DNA of 42,218 nt from an uncultured Bacteroidales bacterium. GTDB taxonomy: Bacteria > Bacteroidota > Bacteroidia > Bacteroidales > WCHB1-69. This document shows, piece by piece, positions 27,001-34,300 of the stretch. The notes under the pieces are model-generated. The model did not search any database. It worked only from the letters and a program-made list of their open reading frames with translations, and was not told where the DNA came from. A program made the position numbers and the translations under genes. The stretch is from contig ONHS01000013.1 of NCBI GenBank assembly GCA_900317715.1, forward strand, positions 1 to 42,218, read 5' to 3'. Each line of letters begins with the position of its first letter. The first letter of the stretch is position 1.

Positions 27001-28315
27001 CCTCATGGTGACACGCGTCATCATCGAGGCCGACAAGAACGGTCATCATATTGCCTACGGTGACGTGTTCGCCAACCCAACGCCGCGTCTGTTGTCCAAC
27101 TTCTTGACCGGTGGTACCGTTGATGAGGATGAGGAAGCCCGCAATTACGATTACGCACCCATCAACCGTGTTTTGGAAAGCAACACCTTGGACACCTTCA
27201 AAAAAGGCGAGTTGAAATCCATTGGCAACGTGTTGCTTACGGGTGCCACGGGTTATCTGGGCATCCATGTCCTCAAAGAACTGATTGACCGTGACGACGT
27301 ACCTGTCATCTGGTGCATGGTGAGAGGCGAGAACGATGAAAAGGCCGAGCGTCGGCTGAAAGGTTTGTTGTATTACTACTTCAGCAACAGTTATAAAGAG
27401 TTGTTCGGCAGTCGTTTGCGTATCGTCAATGGCGATGTGACGCACGAAATCAACGTCGATGGCAAGGTAGATACGGTCTTCAATTGCGCTGCCGTGGTGA
27501 AGCACTTCTCCAAAGGCACTGAGATTGAGGATGTGAACGTGGGTGGTGCGGTCAACTGCGTCAAATTCTGTCTGCAAAACGGTGCGAAACTGATCCATGT
27601 CTCCACTTACAGCACGGGTGGTCTCTCCATCAACGGAATGCCGCCAGAGGATACGGTTTATACGGAGCAGAAACTCTATTTAGGACAAAACCTCGCCAAC
27701 CAGTACGTCCATTCCAAGTTCATGTCGGAGCGTATCGTGCTGGAAGCTGTGGCCTTGAACAATCTGAATGCCAAGGTGATGCGTGTGGGTAACCTTGCCC
27801 CGCGTTCCACCGACGGTGAGTTCCAAATCAACTTCCAGACCAACAGTGCGATGGGCCGTATCCGAGTCTTCCAGATGTTGGGTTGCTATCCCTACGAGAT
27901 GACCGATTCGCCGATGGAGTTCTCGCCGATCAACGAGACCGCGAAGGCCATCGTCTTGTTGTCCCAGACCCCGAAGGAGTGCTGTCTGTTCCACCCCTAC
28001 AATAACCATTCCGTCCATTTCGGCGATGTGTTGGCGGAATTGTCGCAGGTGGGCAAGGCCCCGATTCGCGTGGAAGCGGAAGACTTCAACATGGCTCTTG
28101 AACTTGCCAAGCAGAATCCCGACAAGGCCAAGATCCTGTCAAGCCTGTTGGCATATCAGGATATGGCGCACGGACAAAAGGCGGTCTTCATCAATCCTGA
28201 CAACCAATACACGGCCCAGGTGTTGTATCGTCTCGGTTTCCACTGGTCGAGTACCTCGTGGGACTATGTTGACCAGATGTTGGTGACCATCGCCGGGTTC
28301 GGTTATTTCGAATAA
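21038..28315 (+). CDS. Bimodular non-ribosomal peptide synthetase 1, C-A-T-C-A-T-R
   Basis: A 2,425-residue NRPS. Order, by residue: C1 (1-430; HHLISDG near 128), A1 (440-940; YTSGTTGTPKG near 583, YGPTE, RTGDIVRY), T1 (Ser near 966 in the unusual motif VGLTSI), C2 (1030-1450; HHLIMDGG near 1151), A2 (1460-1880; YTSGSTGTPKG near 1606), T2 (GGTSL near 1986), terminal thioester reductase (2060-2425; NAD(P) motif GATGYLG near 2070, catalytic YxxxK as YVHSK near 2223). It should join two amino acids and release them reductively as an aldehyde or alcohol. Hand alignment to PheA gives A-domain codes DAMFLGCVC(K) and DAMFAGGIF(K): hydrophobic substrates likely, identity uncertain. Start by parallel with its paralogue (MKxSAPLSKxQ). 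Heptad repeats sit in A1 and A2 loops. No MbtH partner. Confidence 0.93.
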   Translation: MKQSAPLSKSQLGVYAECVQHENEIFYNLPFLYVFDGSIDADRLCRAIEATVQAHPVFFTRIELSEEGEPLQTIDLEKEEFSLSVEQVTDLEAEKRKFIQPFKLYGGRLFHTKVMRDAEHVYWLFDMHHLISDGSSYHIIVCDVETAYNGGTLAPEEMSMQEFALAEAEMRKTPAFEEGKQWYAQNFDCGDTFTQLMPDLEIPEHADGEKVRILNTDMDRVDAFCKTNGIKKSTFFTSAYSFLLAKYNNEQESLFTTVFNGRTEPKFQHSVGMTVKTLPVYAKFTDDTTVLDFMKAGEEQMIGCRKHDLYSYTDIMTDLNLQTNSIFAWHGLIFDFTELMGKPMEAIQLRKHNEGVSFYLMAFYVGKKYHIKAEYNANEYSETLIDQFLESYEAVLEGFLSQTLLRDIDICTESQRALLDSFNQTDTQLDESATIVSKFREQVAKTPDNIAVVYQDKRFTYKELDEISDRIAAYIHGKGLHEEDVVSVLIPRCEWMPVVSLGVVKAGCAYQPLDPTYPSERLNFMMQDASVKLLIADESLRDIVNEYQGDVLLTKDIHQLPTADSQQLVACAPKPESLFIMLYTSGTTGTPKGCQLEHRNIVTFCEWYHRKFSLTSGCKITAYASYGFDANMMETYPALTCGATIYIIPEEMRLDMIALNEYFEQEQITHGFMTTQVAYQFATSIENHSLRYLLTGGEKLAPLTPPTNYTMVNCYGPTESTVCITSFDVTKPMKDIPIGAALDNVKLYIVDKAGHRLPVGVAGELWVAGPQVTRGYLNRPEKTAEVYIDNPFDSSEKYAHIYRTGDIVRYLPDGNIQFVGRKDGQVKIRGFRIELKEVEGVILQFPGIKDATVQAFDEEGGGKFIAAYIVADEQIDIEVLNNFILDEKPPYMVPAVTMQIERIPLNQNQKVNKKALPKPEKKAAEAVVESNVPMNVLEQEIHGIIAKIINTEDFGVTTVLGYVGLTSIMAIKLAIQINKRFGVTLDSKSLAKIGTLQSIENEILAKMMSEEAGEETVKEEKHADTNNIPLSYAQMGVYVECMKQPEATVYNIPMKVRFPKEVDTTLLAQALETLVKAHPQLQAHFGSSGSDIIQIIDFEQPIEIPHSQHSEAEMDQYKREFVKPFNLRQGPLYRMEIVTTEQWVYLMLDFHHLIMDGGSLDLLLTQLFELLNGHEIEPESFTYADFVAAEKADENSAEHTAAKDFFQERLGKVEGVTEVPSDLTNPKEQGVIETSTSQLDFESIEEFCRQHNITPAHLTLAATFYALSRFTNNEQLCITTISNGRSDLRISNTTGMFVNTLALSAQIGEQSVMEFLTETSKQFDETLRHEKYPFAQIAADYDLSAEIMFAYQMGVLNEHKFKGQTIAIESMESDVPKFRIAFYIQEEKGKPSVCIEYDNGRYSRDLMQHLGQSICNAAKAFIRQPEVKLQQVSLLDAEQTEILDSFNQTEVPYDDTQTIISLFRKQVAQTPDNMAVVYHDKHYTYKEVDAISERIAAYLVSKGLGKEDVVSVLIPRCEWMAIASLGVLKAGCAYQPLDPSYPADRLNFMMQDANAKLLIADESLRDIVNEYHGPVLLTKDIDQLPTANSQQPIAEITPSSLFIMLYTSGSTGTPKGCQLEHGNLVAFCHWYQTHYGLTANDKVAAYASYGFDACMMDMYPALTCGACVHIIGDDIRLNLPDLNDYFNQQGITHSFITTQVGYQFATNVENHSLRCFAVGGEKLSALNPPTNYKMYNGYGPTECTIFTTNYWVKDYELDIPIGKPLDNLKLYIVDKQFNRLPIGAMGELWVTGPQVSRGYLNRPEKTAETYIQNPFSDDPKHSRVYRTGDIVRYLPDGNIQFVGRKDGQVKIRGFRIELKEVEAVIRQFPGIKDATVQAFEYENGGKYIAAYIVSDEKVDVKQLNDFIGQQKPPYMIPAATMQIDVIPLNQNQKVNRKALPAPVIQAADHEYVEPVTEVEKLFCKIYSDILSMDKIGATDNFFELGGTSLMVTRVIIEADKNGHHIAYGDVFANPTPRLLSNFLTGGTVDEDEEARNYDYAPINRVLESNTLDTFKKGELKSIGNVLLTGATGYLGIHVLKELIDRDDVPVIWCMVRGENDEKAERRLKGLLYYYFSNSYKELFGSRLRIVNGDVTHEINVDGKVDTVFNCAAVVKHFSKGTEIEDVNVGGAVNCVKFCLQNGAKLIHVSTYSTGGLSINGMPPEDTVYTEQKLYLGQNLANQYVHSKFMSERIVLEAVALNNLNAKVMRVGNLAPRSTDGEFQINFQTNSAMGRIRVFQMLGCYPYEMTDSPMEFSPINETAKAIVLLSQTPKECCLFHPYNNHSVHFGDVLAELSQVGKAPIRVEAEDFNMALELAKQNPDKAKILSSLLAYQDMAHGQKAVFINPDNQYTAQVLYRLGFHWSSTSWDYVDQMLVTIAGFGYFE
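22708..22747 (+). repeat. Heptad repeat inside NRPS1 A1 domain
   Basis: '...ttaccaacagccgatagcc' and following words of the agccaac family are read as HQLPTADSQQLVAC, about 11 residues before the A3 core motif LYTSGTTG. Confidence 0.75.
25781..25819 (+). repeat. Heptad repeat inside NRPS1 A2 domain
   Basis: Alternating 'ccaacag'/'ccaatag' heptamers read as DQLPTANSQQPIA, at the same place relative to the A3 core motif as in A1. Confidence 0.85.
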
Positions 28316-28326
28316 AATTGTAAAAT

Positions 28327-31300
28327 ATGAAAAATTCAGCACCATTATCAAAGACCCAATACGGCCTCTATGTGGAATGCATGAACCACCAAGGAGAGGC
28401 GTGTTATAACATACCCTATCTATATACGTTCGACGGCAGTCTGGACGGCGAGCGTCTGGCAAAAGCCATCGAGGAAGCGGTGAAGGCACACCCGACGCTC
28501 TTTACCCGTATAGAGTTGGGCGGCGACGGCGAGCCCGTGCAGACCATTGATGACGCGGAGGTTTCAGGTTTCAAGATCCAGGTTTCAAATTGTGCCGACA
28601 TTGAAGCTGAAAAGGCGAAGTTCATCGAGCCTTTCAACATCGTGGGTGACCGCCTGTTCCGCCTCCGGCTGCTGAAGGATAGCGGGCATTACTACCTGTT
28701 GCAGGACATCCACCACATCATCAGCGATGGTGCCTCAAGAAAAGTACTGTTGGCCGATATCGAGAAGGCCTACGGCGGCGAAACGCTTCAGCCGGAGGAA
28801 AAAACGATGGCTGAGGTGGCGATGGCGGAGGATGCCAAGAGTAAGTCGGCAGACTTCGAGGCGGATAAGAAGTGGCATGCGGAAAACTTTGATTGTGGTG
28901 ACGTGTATAGCCCATTGCTGGGCGACATTCTTGATGAAGGGAAAAAGGTCCGTGGTGAGGCCAAACTGACGCGGCAGGTGCGGATAGAGGAGGCCGAGGT
29001 GGAATCCTACTGCCAAAAGCACGGCATCTACAAGAGCACTTTCTTCACAGCTGCTTACGGCTATTTGTTGGCGAAGTACAACAATGAGCAGCAGGCACTG
29101 TTCAGCACGATTCACAATGGGCGTTCCGACAAACAGTTGGCGCATTCGGTGGCTATGCTGGTCAGGACACTGCCCGTATATGCCAAATGGGACAACGAGA
29201 CAACGGTACTTGACTTCTTGAAAGCCAATCAGGAGCAGATGAGCGGCTGTCGGCAGCACGAGGCATACGCCTACAGCGATGTGGTGAATGACCTGGGACT
29301 GCAAGCGGCTACGATGTTCGCTTGGCATGGCACGCTGTTCGACAGTCTGACCTTTGCCGGACAACCGATGCAGGCGAAACGGCTGAATAACAACACCCTT
29401 GAGGTGGCCATTTACGTCAAGGGGTATATCTGTGACGGACAGTATGTTGTGGAAGCGGAATATAACCCTGGCGAATACTCCGAGAAGCTGGTGGCCCAGT
29501 TCTTGGAGAGTTACGAAGCCGTGGTCGCGGGCATGCTGACGCAGACGCTGTTGCACGACGTGGAGATTACCACGGCGGAACAGACGGCCCTGCTGGACAG
29601 CTTCAACCCGAAAGGGGTGGACTACGACACGACTGAAACCGTCGTTTCCCTCTTCCGCAAGCAGGCGAAGGCGACCCCTGACGCGGAAGCCGTGGTTTTC
29701 AAGGACCACCGCTACACCTACGCGCAGGTGGACGAGATCTCCGACCGTATTGCTGCCTATATAAATGAAAAATGTCCGGTAAAGGCGAATAATGATTCGC
29801 CCCTACAAGGATGCGAGAATGTGGTTTCTGTCTTGATTCCCCGTTGCGAATGGATGGCCATCGCCTCGATGGGTATCCTGAAGGCCGGCTGTGCCTACCA
29901 ACCCCTCGATCCGACCTATCCGAAGGAGCGACTGAACTTCATGGTGAAAGATGCCAAAGCCAAACTGCTGATTGCCGACGAATCGTTGCGCGACATCGTG
30001 GACGAATATCAAGGTCCCGTACTTCTCACCAAGGATATAAGTCAACTGCCAACAGCCAATAGCCAACAGCTAATAGCCAATAGCCCTAACCCCGAGGATT
30101 TATTCATCCTCCTTTACACCTCCGGTTCCACAGGCGTGCCCAAAGGCTGCCAGCTCACCCACGCTAACCTCGTCTGTTACTGTAACTGGTATTGGAAATA
30201 CTACGACCTGAAGCCCGAACATAATGTGGCTGAATATGCCAGCTACGGTTTTGACGTGCATCAGGAGGGCATCTATCCGCCGTTGACGGGCGGGGCCACC
30301 GTGCATATCATCCCTGAGGAACTGCGCCTCGACCTGATGGCGCTGAATGACTACTTCGAGCGCGAGCATATTACCCACACCTTCATCACCACGCAGGTGG
30401 GCTACCAGTTCGCGACGAATATTGAGAACCACTCATTGCTGCATCTCTCAGTGGCAGGCGAGAAGCTGGCGCCGCTCACGCCCCCGAAGGGCTACAAGCT
30501 GCACAACGGTTATGGTCCGACGGAGGCCACCATCATTGTGACGGCCTTTGAGGTGGATCAGAAATACACCGACATTCCCATCGGAAAACCGCTGGAGAAT
30601 GTACGTACATACGTCACAGATTCGTACGGCAAGCGGCTTCCCGCAGGTGCCCTTGGCGAGCTGTGGCTCAGCGGTCCGCAGGTGGCCCGAGGCTACCTGA
30701 ACCGTCCGGATAAACAGGCGGAGGTCTTTATCACCAATCCGTTCACGGACGAAGCGAAATGGGCTCCGGTCTATCGTACGGGCGACATCGTGCGTTACCT
30801 GCCCGACGGCAACATCCAGTTCATCGGCCGTCGCGACGGTCAGGTGAAGATTCGGGGTTTCCGCATCGAGTTGAAGGAGGTGGAGGCCGTGATTAGGGAA
30901 TTCCCAGGAATTAAAGATGCCACGGTGCAAGCTTTCGATGACGAAGGTGGCGGCAAATTCATCGCGGCCTACGTGGTGAGCGACCAGAAGGTGGACATTG
31001 AGGTACTGAACAACTTCATCCTCGATCAAAAACCGCCCTATATGGTGCCCGCTGTGACGATGCAAATCGAGGCCATCCCGCTCAACCAGAACCAGAAGGT
31101 GAACAAGAAAGCCCTTCCTAAGCCGGAGAAGTCTGTTGCGTTGCCAACGCAACAGACTGAGCAAGCCCCGCTCAATGTCCTTGAACAGGAGCTGCATGAA
31201 ATGATTTCCAACATTCTGAACAACAAGGAATTTGGTATAACAACCATCCTCGGCTATGCTGGACTTACCTCCATCTCCGCCATCAAATTGGCCGTGCAAG

Positions 31301-34300
31301 TGCAAAAACGCTATAATGTAGCCCTTGACGCTAAGTCGTTGGTCAAAACCGGTACACTGCAAAGCATCGAGAATGAGATATGGAAGCATGTATTCAATGA
31401 AGGAGCGGTTCCCACCGCTGTAGATTCCAATGCTCCCGACGTACAACCCAATTCATCATTTATCATTCATCATTCATCATTTCCATTGAGTTACGCCCAA
31501 ACCGGCGTTTACTTCGACTGCCTGAAGAATCCTTCGACCACGCTCTATAACATCCCTTACCGTATCGGCTTCCCGCAAAATACCGACACACAAGCGTTGG
31601 CCGATGCGCTGAAAGAGCTCGTCAAGCACCATCCGCAGCTGACCGTGCATTTCGGCAACGGCGATACAGGTGTCGTGCAGACCATAGATAATGAGCAGGT
31701 GGTGGAGATTCCGCAGACCAAGATGACCGAAGAACAGCTGTCGCAATACAAGCACGACTTTGTGCGTCCGTTCGACCTCAATGCGGGTCCGCTCTATCGT
31801 TTTGAGATCATTACGACCGAAAAGCAGGTCTGTCTGTTGGCAGACGTGCATCACCTCGTCTTCGACGGCGGTTCGTTCGACCTCTTCTATTCCCAGTTGT
31901 GCAGCCTGATGAACGGCGAAGCCATCGAGGAGGAAGACCTGAACTACGCGGCCTACGTGATGGCAGAGAAGGACAACGAGGGTGGGGAAGCATACAATGC
32001 CGCCAAGGAGTTCTTTGCGAGTCGCCTGGCAGAAGTGGAGGCCGCTACCGAGGTGCAGCCCGACTTAGAGAATCCCACCAAGGGCACCATCAGCACCGCG
32101 CGTGCGCAGTTCGACATGGAGGCGGTCAATGCCTTCTGTCGCGCCAACAATATCACGCCTGCGCACCTGACGTTAGGCGCTATCTACTACGTGCTGTCGC
32201 GCTTCGCCAACAACGACCAGCTGTGCATCACCACTGTCTCGGGCGGTCGCAGCAACCTGCAAATCCGCAACACGGTGGGTATGTTCGTCAACACACTGGC
32301 GCTGAGTGCCCACATCGGTCAACAGAAAGTGAAGGACTTCCTGCAGGAGGTGAGCAACAACTTCGACGAGACCCTGCAACACGAGAACTATCCGTTTGCC
32401 CAAATTGCCGCTGACTACGGATTGACGGCCGAGATCCAGTTCGTCTATCAGTTGGGGGTGATGAGCCAGTATGTCTGTCAGGGCACGCCGCTGGAATTGG
32501 AGAATCTGGAACTCAATGTGCCGAAGTTCCCCATCACCTTCTTCATCAAGAACTACGAAGGAAAACCCACCATTTGTGTGGAGTACGACAACGGCAAGTA
32601 TTCCGCTCGGTTGATGCAAAGCTTGGCCGATGGCATCCGCGTCGTGATAGACCGTATGATGGCCGCTCCCGAAAACGCGCTCACCAGCATCAGCATCGTG
32701 AGCGACGAGGAAGCCGAGCGTATCATCAAGATCGGTACAGGTAAGGATATTGAGGTGGATTTGAGCAAGACCTTTGCCAACCTCTTCACCGAGCAGGCCA
32801 AGCGCACGCCCGATGCACCGGCGGTGGTCGATCGGGACAGTCAGCTGACCTACGCCGAGATGGACCGCTACTCGAATGCGTTGGCTCACCAGCTGATCGA
32901 CTTCGGTGTGCAGCCCAACGATTTCGTCTGCGTCATGCTCGACCGCTTCAAAGAGTTCCCGCTCGCTGTGCTTTCTATCCACAAGGCGGGTGCTGCCTAC
33001 ACGCCGCTCGACTTCGAATACCCCAACGAGCGACTGAGCTACATGTTGGAAAACTCCGAGTCGAAGGTGCTGATTACCTCCCACGATGTGCTGGAAGCCA
33101 AACAGGCGGAAGGCGATTTCAGCACCGCCGCCGCCAAGACCTTCTTCATCGATGATTTTATGGCGGAAGCTAACAGCCAAAAGCAAATAGCCAACAGCCA
33201 AAAACCCATAGATCTTTCCTCCCCTGACGGCCTCGCCTACATGATCTACACTTCCGGTTCCACAGGCAAGCCCAAAGGAGCGATGCTCCATCAGGCCGGT
33301 TTGCGCAACTTCATCGCCGTGGTCATCGACATGGAGAACCTGACGGCTACCGACCGCATCAGCGGACATCGTTCGTTCTCGTTCGATGCGCACATCGAGG
33401 ATATGTACCCTGTGCTCACGCTGGGTGGCTCATTCCACATCATGCCGACGGAGATTCGCAAGGATCTGGCCCTCATCCGCCAGTTCCTCATCGACCACCA
33501 GATTACCGGTGGCGGCTATTCCACAGCGATGACCTGTCTGCTGCTCAATGCCTTCGACGACCTGCCCATCCGTTTCACCACGGGCGGCGGCGAGAAGATG
33601 AGTGGCGTCTATAGCGACCACATCGAGATTATCAACGTCTATGGTCCGACGGAGTGCACCGACGATACATCGTACTACGCCATCAAACCTGGACAGCGCA
33701 TTGAGAATATCCCTATCGGCGAGAGCGTGGCCAACAACTGGAACTTCATTGTCGATACAGCGGGCAACCTCGTGCCGCAGGGCGTGGCGGGCGAACTTTG
33801 CTTTGCCGGCATCCAAGTGGGTCGCGGCTATTGGCGATTGCCCGAGCGCACGGCCAAGTCGTTCGTGGATTGTCCGTTTGTGAAGGAAGACCGTTGGGGC
33901 CGTCCCGTCCGCATGTATCATACCGGCGACTTGTGCCGTTGGAACGAGGACGGACAAATCGAGTACTTGGGCCGCATCGACACGCAGGTGAAACTGCGCG
34001 GTTTCCGTATTGAGTTGGGCGAAATCGAGAACAAAGCCCTGAACATCGAAGGCATCCGTCAGGCGGCTGCCGAGGTGCGCAAGGTGATGGGCAACGAGCA
34101 TTTGGTGCTTTACTATACGTTGGACGAGGGTTCCACGCTCAGCGATGAGGGCATCCAGCTGGCATTGGCCACTTCGTCGTTAGCCGACTATATGGTGCCC
34201 GATGTCTATATGAAGCTGGACGTGATGCCGATGACGCCGAACCTCAAAATCAACCGCAAGGCGCTGCCCGCACCCGAGATGAAGCGCGCCACCGAGTATG

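Noticed and set aside
26330..27598. Long antisense frames opposite the NRPS genes
   Set aside because: Shadow of NRPS coding sequence; the translations show no domain pattern.
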